NCBI RefSeq assembly: GCF_040436405.1
Contig: NZ_AP031575.1
Coordinates: forward strand, 248,001 to 312,000
Source: Marinomonas sp. THO17
Lineage (GTDB): Bacteria; Pseudomonadota; Gammaproteobacteria; Pseudomonadales; Marinomonadaceae
Direction of reading: 5' to 3'
DNA: 64,000 nucleotides
Both the position numbers and the translations under genes were made by a program. Positions 1 through 8,352 of the stretch are shown here, in pieces (positions within the stretch are counted from its first letter, which is position 1; every line of letters starts with the position of its first letter). A model generated the notes under the pieces. That model was not told where the DNA came from. It made no database searches and saw nothing but the letters and a program-made list of their open reading frames with translations.

Positions 1-1
1 T

Positions 2-259
2 GGTTGTGCCGGTTGTTACAGTGCTTGGTCAGCCTTGGAGCTTTACACTCAAGTATTTGAAGAGCTGGAGGCGTTAGATAAGTTAGAAGGCTTTGCTAGC
101 TTGCATGGCCCAGATTTCTATGGTCTTCCACACAACACAGAAACCGTTACTTTAATCAAAGAAGAGTGGCAAGTGCCAGACAGTATTAACTTGGCGAATG
201 GGGAGCCAATTGTGCCTTTCTATTCTGGCCAAGAAGTGTCTTGGAAGCTAAAAGCTTAA
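2..259 (+). CDS. pyrC: Dihydroorotase, C-terminal end (partial)
   Basis: The reading frame enters from outside the window and gives the last 85 residues of a class II (PyrC-type) dihydroorotase, which cyclises N-carbamoyl-aspartate to dihydroorotate in pyrimidine synthesis. The AGCYSA start, the FEELEALDKLEGF helix, the GPDFYGLPHN motif and the VPFYSGQEVSWKL ending match, from memory, the C-terminus of the E. coli enzyme almost position by position. The catalytic metal ligands lie upstream and cannot be checked. There is no sign of truncation at the stop, and a terminator follows about 30 bases later. Confidence 0.9.
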   Translation, partial: GCAGCYSAWSALELYTQVFEELEALDKLEGFASLHGPDFYGLPHNTETVTLIKEEWQVPDSINLANGEPIVPFYSGQEVSWKLKA

Positions 260-287
260 GGGACAGTTTAAAGTTTGTGAAATACAC

Positions 288-320
288 AAAGCCGAATTCA
301 ATAATGGGTTCGGTTTTTTT
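288..320 (+). terminator. Rho-independent terminator after pyrC
   Basis: A short stem (AAGCCGAA against TTCGGTTT, with one G-T pair) is followed by seven T residues. It lies 28 bases after the pyrC stop, before the opposing tRNA gene. Confidence 0.65.
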
Positions 321-345
321 ATTGATGTAATAGATAAAGAAAGCA

Positions 346-430
346 TGGTGCGGATGGAGAGACTCGAACTCTCACGCCGTGAAGCACTGGAACCTAAATC
401 CAGCGTGTCTACCAATTCCACCACATCCGC
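346..430 (-). tRNA. leuW: tRNA-Leu (anticodon UAG)
   Basis: The minus strand folds as a type II tRNA of 85 nt. The acceptor stem is GCGGATG/CATCCGC with an A discriminator, and CCA is encoded in the DNA. The D-arm contains GGTAGAC, and the anticodon stem CTGGA/TCCAG carries loop TTTAGGT, so the anticodon is TAG (plus-strand positions 394-396). There is a long variable arm and a T-loop GTTCGAGTC. The long variable arm and the anticodon identify leucine CUA/CUN decoding. The gene stands alone between pyrC and a DUF599 gene. Confidence 0.97.
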
Positions 431-450
431 ATCTTGTGTAGGAAGCAGGG

Positions 451-478
451 ATGTTACCGATATTCTTTGTGGATGCAA
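451..478 (-). promoter_or_regulatory. Possible sigma70 promoter of the tRNA-Leu gene
   Basis: On the minus strand TTGCAT and TAACAT are separated by 16 bases, and the tRNA 5' end lies about 20 bases further on. Four of six bases match the -10 consensus. This is a placement by eye only. Confidence 0.35.
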
Positions 479-611
479 GTTTTATTCAAGTGTATTGAAC
501 AATAAAACTCAATAATGGGATGAAATAATATCGGCTATAAATTTACACAGGCCCGATGAAAAATGCTCTAATTAAGTCTTAGATTTTAATGCTTAGGAGG
601 AGCTGAGTATT

Positions 612-1343
612 ATGGAGAAGCATTCCGTGTTCTTGTTATTAAATCCGTTGGATCTGATGACCTTGTTTGTGTTTTTTGCGTGTTGGTGGGGCTACGCTTT
701 TTATGCTCAGTATAACTCTAAAAGGCGTTCATGTTTGGTAAGTGTATTACATCAGTTTCGCTTGGCTTGGATGTCGAGATTGTTACGCCGGGATAATCGC
801 ATTGCCGATGCCTCTGTGATGGCAAACTTGGAACGCAGTAGTTTGTTTTTTGCCTCCAGTAGTTTGTTGATCATTGCCGGTCTTTTTACCGCGTTTAATT
901 ATTCAGAAAAAGCATTAGGCATCATTTCTGACTTTTATTTATTGGCACCTATCAGTCAACAAGAATGGGAGTTGAAGATCATAGTGCTAGTGGTAATTTT
1001 TGCTTATGCCTTTTTCACTTTTACCTGGTCAGTTCGACAATATAACTTTTGTTCTGTGCTAGTTGGCAGTGCTCCTTTAGCAACCGAGCGGGGCATTGAA
1101 GACAGTGAACGAGAACTTTATGCCAGTCACATGGCGCTGGTCTGCAGTTTGGCGGCGAACCAATTCAACTATGGTTTAAGAGCTTATTATTTTGCTATGG
1201 CGTTTTGTGGTTGGTTTTTAGGCCCCTATTTCTGTATGGCGGCCAGTGTGATGGTGGTTGCAGTGCTTTATCGTCGAGAATTCCGTTCTAAAACCTTTAA
1301 AACCTTAAGTCGTGGATTGGTGATGACTTCAAATGCTGCCTAA
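612..1343 (+). CDS. DUF599 family inner-membrane protein
   Basis: A 243-residue protein with about four hydrophobic segments (roughly residues 12-30, 75-96, 118-140 and 188-225). The spacing and the LNPLDL, WSVRQYNFCSVLVGSAP and NQFNYGLRAYYFA motifs resemble the DUF599 family, whose function is unknown. A strong ribosome site (TAGGAGG) lies 11 bases before the ATG. The last 11 bases overlap the downstream methyltransferase, so the two are probably translated together. Family assignment is from memory of the motifs; no biochemical role can be stated. Confidence 0.75.
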   Translation: MEKHSVFLLLNPLDLMTLFVFFACWWGYAFYAQYNSKRRSCLVSVLHQFRLAWMSRLLRRDNRIADASVMANLERSSLFFASSSLLIIAGLFTAFNYSEKALGIISDFYLLAPISQQEWELKIIVLVVIFAYAFFTFTWSVRQYNFCSVLVGSAPLATERGIEDSERELYASHMALVCSLAANQFNYGLRAYYFAMAFCGWFLGPYFCMAASVMVVAVLYRREFRSKTFKTLSRGLVMTSNAA

Positions 1344-2052
1344 TTTTCCAAAGCCAGTTTCAGAAGACAATCGACCCGTAAATCGAACGGTAAAAGTCGA
1401 TGATAGATTGTACGATTACCTGATTGATCACTCGGTACGAGAACCCCAAATATTAGAAGATTTACGCCGTGAAACGGCACAATATCATATGGCGCGAATG
1501 GCGCTTTCTCCGGAAGTGGGGCAGTTTTTAACTCTTTTGGTGAAACTGTTAAACCCCCAAAAAGTGATGGAAATTGGTGTCTTTACTGGTTATAGCACTA
1601 TTTCTATTGCCTCAGGTTTGTCTGCTAGTGCCAGTATGTTGGCGATAGATAAAAAACAAATGTGGCTCGACATTGCTAATAAATACCTAGCACAGGCCGA
1701 TTTATTGGCCAAGGTAGACACCTTGTGTGCTAATGCGCTGCAAGTAATGCAAGAAAAAGCCCAGCAAGAAAGCGAAAGTTTTGATTTCCTCTTTATTGAT
1801 GCGGATAAGGCCAATTTACTCAACTATTATTCATTGGGTAAGAAATTGCTGCGACCCGGAGCTTGCATGGTGATTGATAATACCTTGTGGTGGGGGAATG
1901 TGGCCGATGAAAGTTTTGATGACAAAGACACTAAAATTGTTCGACAGCTCAACGATACCATTCATCGAGATACTGATGTAAGTCTGTCGCAATTGCCTAT
2001 CGGAGATGGTTTGACCCTAGTGCGAAAAAATACTATCTCCTCAGAGCCTTGA
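1333..2052 (+). CDS. Class I SAM-dependent O-methyltransferase (caffeoyl-CoA OMT type)
   Basis: A 239-residue cytoplasmic methyltransferase of the cation-dependent CCoAOMT/COMT-like family (PF01596). The SAM-binding glycine motif is VMEIGVFTGYST at about residues 78-89. FLFIDADKANLLNYY (about 150) and VIDNTLWWGNV (about 180) carry the usual metal-ligand Asp and Asn residues. Bacterial members methylate small catechol-like substrates, and the natural substrate here cannot be predicted. The start overlaps the DUF599 gene by 11 bases and no separate ribosome site stands out, which fits translational coupling. A perfect terminator hairpin follows. Confidence 0.88.
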   Translation: MLPNFPKPVSEDNRPVNRTVKVDDRLYDYLIDHSVREPQILEDLRRETAQYHMARMALSPEVGQFLTLLVKLLNPQKVMEIGVFTGYSTISIASGLSASASMLAIDKKQMWLDIANKYLAQADLLAKVDTLCANALQVMQEKAQQESESFDFLFIDADKANLLNYYSLGKKLLRPGACMVIDNTLWWGNVADESFDDKDTKIVRQLNDTIHRDTDVSLSQLPIGDGLTLVRKNTISSEP

Positions 2053-2086
2053 TAGTGATTTGAAAAACCACAAAAAAATTGCGTCT

Positions 2087-2120
2087 AAGCCTCTTGAAAT
2101 CCCATCAAGAGGCTTTATTT
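2087..2120 (+). terminator. Terminator after the methyltransferase
   Basis: A perfect 11-bp stem (AAGCCTCTTGA/TCAAGAGGCTT) with a 7-base loop is followed by TATTT. It closes the DUF599-methyltransferase unit before htpG. Confidence 0.8.
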
Positions 2121-2195
2121 ATGTTGCACATGTAAAACTGATATACCTTCACCTTAAGTAAGGTAAGGTTCAATCAAATAGGAGCAATAAATAAC

Positions 2196-4124
2196 ATGGC
2201 AACTGATACTCAAAAAGAAACGTTAGGGTTTCAAACGGAAGTAAAACAACTTCTGCATTTGATGATCCACTCTTTGTACTCAAACAAAGAGATCTTTCTT
2301 CGTGAACTTATTTCAAATGCGTCAGATGCGGTGGATAAGCTTCGCTTTGAGTCTGTCGCGAACGCTGACCTATTATCTGATGATCCAAATCTTCGTGTGC
2401 GTGTTGAATTTGATAAAGATGCAGGCACAGTCATTATTGACGACAATGGTATTGGTATGTCTCGTGAAGAAGCCATTGCCAACCTGGGTACCATTGCAAA
2501 ATCCGGTACATCGGCTTTTCTAGAGCAACTCAGTGGTGATCAGAAAAAAGACAGTCAACTGATTGGTCAATTTGGCGTGGGTTTCTATTCTGCCTTTATC
2601 GTGGCCGATAAGGTAACGGTGGAAACCCGTCGTGCTGATGTCGCAGAAGGTGAAGCTGTGCGTTGGGTGTCGGATGGTTCTGGTGAATTCACCATCGAAA
2701 ACATAGATAAAGATACGCGTGGTACACGCATTATCTTACAGCTAAAAGCGGATGAAAAAGAATTTGCTGATAACTATCGTTTGCGTTCCTTAGTGACAAA
2801 ATACTCTGATCACATTTCTATTCCAGTAGAGATGGAAAAAGTGGTTTATCCAGAAATGGATGAAGAGGGCAATCCAAAACCAGTAGATGAAAACAAAGCC
2901 CCTGAGTTTGAAGCAGTAAACTCAGCGAAAGCCTTGTGGACGCGTTCTCGTAACGAAGTGAAGGACGAAGAATACAAAGAGTTCTACAAGCACATTTCAC
3001 ACGACTTCCAAGAACCATTGAAGTGGTCTCACAATAAGGTTGAAGGTAAGTTGGAATACACAAGCTTGCTGTACATTCCTTCCAAAGCACCATACGACCT
3101 ATGGAATCGTGACATGCAGCGCGGTCTGAAATTGTATGTTCAGCGCGTCTTTATTATGGATGAGGCAGAAGCTTTCTTGCCGCCATACATGCGCTTTGTA
3201 AAAGGTGTAGTGGACTCCAATGATTTATCTTTGAACGTATCTCGTGAAATTCTGCAAAACGACAGTGCTGTAGATTCCATGCGTTCTGCATTGACCAAGC
3301 GTGTTTTGGACATGCTGTCTAAAATGGCGAAGAACGACCCAGAAACCTACCAAACTTTCTGGAATGAGTTCGGTAATGTATTAAAAGAAGGCCCGGCGGA
3401 TGACATGGGCAACAAAGACAAGATCGCTGCTTTGTTGCGTTTCAGCTCGACGCATACAGACAGTGCAGATCAGACAGAATCTTTGGCTGACTATGTTGCT
3501 CGTATGAGCGAGGGTCAAGATAAGATCTACTACATTTACGCGGAAAATCACAATACGGCTAAGAACAGCCCGCACCTAGAAATCTTGCGTAAGAAAGGTT
3601 TTGAGGTCTTGTTGCTAAGTGACCGTATCGATGAGTGGATGATGTCGTCTCTGCAAGAGTTTGAAGGTAAGTCTTTCCAAGACGTGACTAAAGGCAAGCT
3701 CGATTTGGCTGAAGAAGATAACGAAGAAGCCAAAAAAGAGAAGGAAGAAAAAGCAGAGCAAATTAAGCCATTACTTGAGCGCATGAAAACAGTGCTGGAA
3801 GAGAAGGTGGCTGATGTGAACTCTACGGATCGCCTAACCAATTCGCCAGCTTGTTTGGTGGTAGGCGAATACGACATGGGTCTGCAAATGCGCCGTTTGC
3901 TTGAGCAAGCGGGTCAAAAACTACCAGACTCTAAGCCAACCTTGGAAGTCAATCCAGATCACCCTATAGTGGTGAAAATGGACGCAGAAGCCGATGAAGA
4001 GCGTTTCGCTGACATGGCTTGGTTATTGTTCGAACAGGCGACCTTGTCAGAAGGGGGTCAACTAGAAGACCCGGCGACTTTTGTTTCTCGTATGAATAAG
4101 CTGATTGTGCAATTAAGCCAATAA
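2196..4124 (+). CDS. htpG: Molecular chaperone HtpG (bacterial Hsp90)
   Basis: A 642-residue Hsp90-family ATP-dependent chaperone, close to the usual 620-640 residues. The N-terminal GHKL ATPase domain shows [18 protein letters not shown] (about 33-50), DNGIGM and [11 protein letters not shown]. The middle domain carries the [18 protein letters not shown] motif, and the C-terminal dimerisation part is complete. A charged acidic/lysine stretch around 510-530 lies within the C-terminal half. The ribosome site is AGGAG nine bases before ATG. Hsp90 genes are usually heat-inducible, but no convincing sigma32 promoter was seen upstream. A structured palindromic element lies between the stop codon and the likely terminator. 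Confidence 0.98.
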   Translation: MATDTQKETLGFQTEVKQLLHLMIHSLYSNKEIFLRELISNASDAVDKLRFESVANADLLSDDPNLRVRVEFDKDAGTVIIDDNGIGMSREEAIANLGTIAKSGTSAFLEQLSGDQKKDSQLIGQFGVGFYSAFIVADKVTVETRRADVAEGEAVRWVSDGSGEFTIENIDKDTRGTRIILQLKADEKEFADNYRLRSLVTKYSDHISIPVEMEKVVYPEMDEEGNPKPVDENKAPEFEAVNSAKALWTRSRNEVKDEEYKEFYKHISHDFQEPLKWSHNKVEGKLEYTSLLYIPSKAPYDLWNRDMQRGLKLYVQRVFIMDEAEAFLPPYMRFVKGVVDSNDLSLNVSREILQNDSAVDSMRSALTKRVLDMLSKMAKNDPETYQTFWNEFGNVLKEGPADDMGNKDKIAALLRFSSTHTDSADQTESLADYVARMSEGQDKIYYIYAENHNTAKNSPHLEILRKKGFEVLLLSDRIDEWMMSSLQEFEGKSFQDVTKGKLDLAEEDNEEAKKEKEEKAEQIKPLLERMKTVLEEKVADVNSTDRLTNSPACLVVGEYDMGLQMRRLLEQAGQKLPDSKPTLEVNPDHPIVVKMDAEADEERFADMAWLLFEQATLSEGGQLEDPATFVSRMNKLIVQLSQ

Positions 4125-4138
4125 TCTTAGCTGCTTTA

Positions 4139-4403
4139 GGGAAGGTGAGAATAAGTCTTCTGAACATCAGTCTTATCAGAGAAACGGCCTATCAAGGCAA
4201 GAGTGAGCAGGAATGTTAATACCTTTCAATCACTCTTAACACAGAGAGGCCGTTTCTCTGAAAAACCCGGAGGGCGTGGTCTAAGCTCTCTTTATTCTTT
4301 GTTAAGCTTCTTGCCAATATACTTATATTGGACTGCGAAACTTGCCTCGAATAAAGGAGAGTTATCCACACGCTGAAGTCAGTGGACTTGTTCGTACCTT
4401 CCC
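4139..4403. mobile_element. MITE-like palindromic element, copy 1 (265 bp, best preserved)
   Basis: It is bounded by TA on both sides (4137-4138 and 4404-4405). The terminal inverted repeats both start GGGAAGGT and then run as GAATAAGTCTTCTGA (left) and CGAACAAGTCCACTGA (right, read inward). Inside are two nested stem-loops. One is a perfect 14-bp arm pair CAGAGAAACGGCCT (4177-4190) with its complement at 4247-4260, and a second stem AAGAGTGA/TCACTCTT within it. The other has 12-13 bp arms around 4286-4297 and 4349-4361, containing CCAATATA-CT-TATATTGG. There is no coding capacity. TA target duplication suggests mobilisation by a Tc1/mariner-IS630 type transposase acting in trans; no such gene lies in the window. 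It is placed between the htpG stop and the next terminator, so it is probably transcribed with htpG. Confidence 0.75.
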
Positions 4404-4408
4404 TATAC

Positions 4409-4445
4409 AAGCCGGTATGGTCACTAGGTCATGCCGGTTTTTTTT
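4409..4445 (+). terminator. Terminator, probably of htpG
   Basis: The stem AAGCCGGTATG/CATGCCGGTTT (one G-T pair) is followed by a run of eight T residues. It lies 285 bases after the htpG stop, directly beyond MITE copy 1, so the element seems to have landed between htpG and its terminator. Confidence 0.8.
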
Positions 4446-4560
4446 AAGCGTTAATAGGTGACATCGGCATTATGGCAATAAATAGGGAAAACGACTGAGG
4501 GCGTTGATTTGGATAAAAGCTCAGCGCTAGACTGAGTCTACTTTTTAATGGAGGTGATCT

Positions 4561-5262
4561 ATGAGTCAAGATTTTGATTCTTTGTTTAAGCATAATATCG
4601 AGCGACATCATTACCAGAAAAGTGCCGCGACAGCGCAATCCGCCTTGCAGATTTTAATTTGGCCGACTTTCTCGGGCTTGAGCGATTTTGAAAAACAGTT
4701 TGCGGATCGGTTGGCAGAGCAAGGTTACTCAGTAACAGCTATCGATTTATATGGTCAAGGACAAAACCCTCAAGACCTACCGGAAAAACAAGCCAAAATG
4801 GGAGCCTTGTTGGCCGAAGCGGAAGCTTTGCACGGCTTGCAACAGGAATTAACTCAGCAAGCGTTGCAGGGAGATTCCCCCATTGTGCACATTGGTTTTT
4901 GTTTAGGTGGTCGCTTGGCGTTAGAGGCGGGTCTGCACTTCAAAGAAACTCTGGGCGCGGCAAGTTTTCACGGATTAATGTCTTTCTATCGTGCCCAGTC
5001 AGCAGAGCTTGCCAATCAAGAGGTGAAGCTGATGATAATGAATGGCTATCAAGATCCTTTGGTGAGCGATGAAGACGCCCAATCTGCGAAAGAGTACTGG
5101 TCCAGTTTGGGGATCGATTTTCAGTTTTTTGATTTTGGCAACACTGTGCATTCCTTTATGTTACCAAGTGCCAACAACCCAGATCATGGCAGCTTATACA
5201 ATCCTGTGGTTGCTCAGCGTGGTTTTGCTTACCTCACGCATTTTTTAGCGGAGTTGTCTTAG
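4561..5262 (+). CDS. Dienelactone hydrolase family protein
   Basis: A 233-residue alpha/beta hydrolase. The nucleophile motif GFCLGG (about residue 118-123) has Cys where serine hydrolases have Ser, as in dienelactone hydrolases (PF01738). The remaining triad residues are likely the Asp in YQDPLVSD (about 163) and the His in NTVHSFM (about 198). There is no signal peptide, so it is cytoplasmic. The ribosome site GGAGGTGAT, an almost complete anti-Shine-Dalgarno match, fixes the start. It is a single gene with its own terminator. The true substrate is unknown; many family members act on xenobiotic or sugar-derived lactones or esters. Confidence 0.85.
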   Translation: MSQDFDSLFKHNIERHHYQKSAATAQSALQILIWPTFSGLSDFEKQFADRLAEQGYSVTAIDLYGQGQNPQDLPEKQAKMGALLAEAEALHGLQQELTQQALQGDSPIVHIGFCLGGRLALEAGLHFKETLGAASFHGLMSFYRAQSAELANQEVKLMIMNGYQDPLVSDEDAQSAKEYWSSLGIDFQFFDFGNTVHSFMLPSANNPDHGSLYNPVVAQRGFAYLTHFLAELS

Positions 5263-5303
5263 GTTAGCTGAGCTGAGCATTAACTCATACTGAACAAACA
5301 TAC

Positions 5304-5336
5304 AAAAGCCACTCCATTAGTGAAGTGGCTTTTTTG
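5304..5336. terminator. Bidirectional terminator between convergent genes
   Basis: AAAAGCCACT and AGTGGCTTTT form a 10-bp stem with A and T runs on both sides. It sits between the hydrolase gene (+) and the sugar ABC ATPase (-) and can serve both. Confidence 0.8.
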
Positions 5337-5363
5337 CGTTTTTAGAGCGAGGTAATGTAACGC

Positions 5364-6464
5364 TTATCTTTTTGGAACCGGGCGTTGGATGATGGATTCG
5401 CCTGCTTTATTGAATAAGTAGCAATCCTCTTTCTTGATGCCAACGGTGATATTTTCACCATGGCGAGTCAAGTTGCCACCGCTGACTTCAATGGTCAGTT
5501 TTTCATTATCGTATTGACCGTATAGATAGGTTAGGCCACCAAGGTGTTCTGCCACATCAATGTCTAGATTCAAGCTGAAATCCGCAGCCTCTGTGTCTTC
5601 AGTGATGTGTTCTGGGCGCACGCCCAATTTTATCTGACTGTTGACTGATACCTTGTTGGTATCAACGGGTAATTGGATGCTTTGTCCGGCTACCGTTATG
5701 GTGGCTACATTATCATCAATACTCGTTACGCTAGCGGCGAGGAAATTCATTTTGGGTGAACCAATGAAGCCGGCGACAAATTCATTGCTAGGGTTATGAT
5801 AAAGCTCTAATGGGGAACCAACTTGTTCTACGTTTCCAGCGCGTAGTACGACGATTTTATCCGCCAAAGTCATGGCTTCGACTTGGTCGTGAGTAACGTA
5901 AATCATGGTGGATTTGAGGCGATTATGCAGTTGCGCAATCTGGATGCGCATATCAACACGTAATTCGGCATCCAGGTTGGACAAAGGCTCATCGAATAAA
6001 AAAACTTCAGGCTGACGCACAATGGCGCGGCCAATCGCGACACGTTGACGCTGACCACCTGAAAGTTGCTTTGGTTTACGGTCAAGCAGTTCATTCAATT
6101 GCAAAATATTCGCAGCATTCGCTACCTGTTCTTTGATTTTCTCTGCTGCGACACCGTTCATACGTAGACCAAAGCTCATGTTCTCTTCCACTGTCATATG
6201 TGGATAGAGGGCATAAGATTGGAAAACCATGGCCACACCGCGATCCGCTGGTGCGACATCATTCATGTTGACATGGTTGATCTCTAAGCTGCCTTCGGTG
6301 ATGTCTTCAAGCCCGGCTATTAGACGTAAGAGGGTGGATTTGCCACAGCCTGATGGACCGACAAAGACAACAAATTCACCGTCTTTTAAATCAAGGTCGA
6401 CGCCATGAATGGTTTCTATGTCATTAAATCGTTTGATGACGTTTGTTAGTTTTATCGTCGCCAT
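5364..6464 (-). CDS. Sugar ABC importer ATP-binding protein (MalK/UgpC/MsmK type)
   Basis: A 366-residue ATPase of the CUT1 carbohydrate importer class. Walker A is GPSGCGKST (about 37-45), the signature is LSGGQRQRVAIGRA (about 134), Walker B is VFLFDEPLSNLD and the switch His is in THDQVEAM. A C-terminal TOBE/OB regulatory domain follows (about 235-366, including KLGVRPEH). It would energise the two permeases at 7477-9203. It is encoded just after the IclR-type regulator on the opposite strand from the rest of the locus (17-base gap), so regulator and ATPase form one unit. ATPases of this type are often shared between several sugar importers. Confidence 0.93.
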   Translation of the reverse strand: MATIKLTNVIKRFNDIETIHGVDLDLKDGEFVVFVGPSGCGKSTLLRLIAGLEDITEGSLEINHVNMNDVAPADRGVAMVFQSYALYPHMTVEENMSFGLRMNGVAAEKIKEQVANAANILQLNELLDRKPKQLSGGQRQRVAIGRAIVRQPEVFLFDEPLSNLDAELRVDMRIQIAQLHNRLKSTMIYVTHDQVEAMTLADKIVVLRAGNVEQVGSPLELYHNPSNEFVAGFIGSPKMNFLAASVTSIDDNVATITVAGQSIQLPVDTNKVSVNSQIKLGVRPEHITEDTEAADFSLNLDIDVAEHLGGLTYLYGQYDNEKLTIEVSGGNLTRHGENITVGIKKEDCYLFNKAGESIIQRPVPKR

Positions 6465-6481
6465 AATGGACTTTTCCTATG

Positions 6482-7264
6482 CTATTTAGAGGCCACGGCC
6501 CCCATTCGAATGGATACTTTCGTACAGGCGTCTTTGACCAGTGTTTGAAAGTGTTGAAAGCGAGCATCATCGACGCGAAATTTCGGAGCGGTAATGCTCA
6601 TCGCGGCAATGGGTTCATTGTTATGATTTAGAATCACCGAAGCAGCACATTGGATGCCTTCTTCGTGTTCTTCTAAATCCAAAGAAACGCGGCTACTACG
6701 AATCTGGTTCAGCGCCGCTCGTAACTCGGCCTCGTTTTTTAACGTGGTTTTAGTGTGTTCAATAAAATTTTGTTCTTGGATGGCTTGCGCCAAATTGTCT
6801 TCATCTAAAAATGCCAGCATGGCTTTGCCAACCCCGGTGCAATAGGCAGGGCCTTTTTTGCCTACTGCCGAAAAGAGGCGTAAGCTTTTTTGGCTTTCTA
6901 ACTTATCAATGTAGATGACTTCACCGCGATCTAAAACAGCAAGATGAATGGTTTCTCCGGTTTCTTGCCAAAGTGCTTTCATTTGGTCGGCAGCAATATC
7001 ACGAACATCCATACTTGCCCAAGCCTGATGTGCCAATTCTAATAATCCATAGCCTGGGTGATAGAGTTGGCTTTCTTCGTCAAAACGCACTAAACCTTTA
7101 TCTGTGAGGGAGGTGAGAGTGCGATGTGCGGTCGCTTTAGGTAAGTCTGTTTTTTCAACCAATTCAGCAAAGCGCAAAGGCACAGGCGTCATACATACCT
7201 CTTGTAGTAAGCTCAGCGCCTTATCGAGAGAGGAGCCAGCTGTTTTGTTGTCCGATGCTGCCAT
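6482..7264 (-). CDS. IclR-family transcriptional regulator of the galactoside locus
   Basis: A winged-helix DNA-binding domain lies near the N-terminus (SSLDKALSLLQEV, LPKATAHRTLTSLTDKGLV). The IclR effector-binding domain includes YCTGVGKAMLAFL, LEEHEEGIQCAASVI and the closing PIAAMSITAP. I start it at the ATG at 7264 (260 residues), preceded by AAGG eight to nine bases upstream. An in-frame GTG at 7339 would add a lysine-rich extension of 25 residues but has no ribosome site. It is divergent from the permease operon, and a 15-bp palindrome between them is its likely operator. The effector is probably galactose or a pathway sugar acid; this is inferred from neighbours only. Confidence 0.9.
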   Translation of the reverse strand: MAASDNKTAGSSLDKALSLLQEVCMTPVPLRFAELVEKTDLPKATAHRTLTSLTDKGLVRFDEESQLYHPGYGLLELAHQAWASMDVRDIAADQMKALWQETGETIHLAVLDRGEVIYIDKLESQKSLRLFSAVGKKGPAYCTGVGKAMLAFLDEDNLAQAIQEQNFIEHTKTTLKNEAELRAALNQIRSSRVSLDLEEHEEGIQCAASVILNHNNEPIAAMSITAPKFRVDDARFQHFQTLVKDACTKVSIRMGAVASK

Positions 7265-7376
7265 AGCTTTTACCTTGTTATTTTTTAATGCTGCTTTTTT
7301 TGCTGTGCTTTTTAGTGCAGTTATTGGCGCATTTCGCACCTTGTTAAAAATGTTATGAAATCAGTATTGCAAAAAA

Positions 7377-7391
7377 TGGAACTTTATTCCA
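7377..7391. promoter_or_regulatory. Candidate IclR operator O1
   Basis: The 15-bp palindrome TGGAACTTTATTCCA lies in the divergent control region between the regulator and permease genes. It overlaps a possible promoter (TTGCAA at 7367-7372, 17-bp spacer, CATTAT at 7390-7395). The same TGGAAC-N3-RTTYC pattern recurs twice before the binding-protein gene at 18349 and 18396, the only other control region of the locus. Confidence 0.6.
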
Positions 7392-7476
7392 TTATTTTAT
7401 TAGGCGAGTGAAGTGTCAAGTTTGACAATTGATACGGTTCACAAAAAAGTTATAAAAATAAAGAGGTATGTGCGCC

Positions 7477-8352
7477 ATGCAGAAGTTGCATAGCAAGCAG
7501 CAGCAATGGATGCCGGTTCTGTTTTTAGCACCTGCAGTCATTTTGTTTGTAGTCTACGTTATTTTTCCCATCTTACAGAGTATCTGGTTAAGCTTTTACG
7601 ATTGGGATGGTATCGGTGAAAAGGTATTCGTTGGTTTTGAAAACTACATCGAACTGTTCGATGATTATCAATTCTGGGTGGCACTGAAAAATAATATCTA
7701 CTGGTTGATTTTCTTTATGCTGGCACCGCCGATTGGGCTTGCCATTGCACTCTTCCTCAATCAAAAAGTCATGGGCATTCGCGTCGTCAAATCCATGTTC
7801 TTCTTTCCTTTCGTTATCTCTCAGGTTGTTGTCGGTCTGGTGTTCTCTTGGTTTTACGATCCCTCTTTTGGTTTGTTCAATAAAGCCATTGGGGTATTTG
7901 GTTTTGAACCTGTTGCGGTTTTGTCAGACGAGAACTGGGTTACTTTTGGCATTATTGTAGCGGGTCTTTGGCCACAAATTGCCTATTGCATGATTTTGTA
8001 CCTCACAGGCTTAAACAACCTCAACCCTGACCAAATCGAAGCGGCGCGTTTAGACGGTGCGCATGGTTGGAAAATGTTACGTCATGTGATCTTGCCTCAG
8101 TTGCGACCAGCAACCTTTATTGCTGTGGTGGTAACCGTGATAGGCGCGCTTCGCAGTTTCGATTTGGTGGCAACTATGACCAGTGGCGGACCCTTCGGCT
8201 CTTCCAGTGTATTGGCCTACTTCATGTACGAACAATCCATTTTCAATTATCGCGCAGGCTATGGTGCCGCCATCGCGACAGTATTGTTCTTAATTATGGA
8301 TGTCTATATTGCCTATTTCTTGTGGCGCATGCTGAAGAGTGAGAAAGCCTAA
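7477..8352 (+). CDS. Sugar ABC importer permease (MalF/UgpA type)
   Basis: A 291-residue inner-membrane permease of the binding-protein-dependent CUT1 class with six predicted membrane segments. The EAA-type ATPase-docking motif EAARLDGAHGWKMLRHVILPQL lies at about residues 190-210. I choose the ATG at 7477 because the AGAGGT ribosome site directly abuts an earlier in-frame ATG at 7468 and is correctly spaced from 7477. The stop codon overlaps the next start (TAATG). It is the first gene of the long galactoside operon and pairs with the next permease as the transmembrane heterodimer. Confidence 0.93.
   Translation: MQKLHSKQQQWMPVLFLAPAVILFVVYVIFPILQSIWLSFYDWDGIGEKVFVGFENYIELFDDYQFWVALKNNIYWLIFFMLAPPIGLAIALFLNQKVMGIRVVKSMFFFPFVISQVVVGLVFSWFYDPSFGLFNKAIGVFGFEPVAVLSDENWVTFGIIVAGLWPQIAYCMILYLTGLNNLNPDQIEAARLDGAHGWKMLRHVILPQLRPATFIAVVVTVIGALRSFDLVATMTSGGPFGSSSVLAYFMYEQSIFNYRAGYGAAIATVLFLIMDVYIAYFLWRMLKSEKA

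Noticed and set aside
248-478. 76-codon minus-strand frame over the tRNA region
   Set aside because: It is read through the tRNA-Leu gene and its flanks; the RNA structure explains the sequence.
2092-2118. Sigma32 heat-shock promoter before htpG
   Set aside because: CTTGAA is present but is one arm of the preceding terminator, and no CCCCAT-type -10 follows at the right distance.
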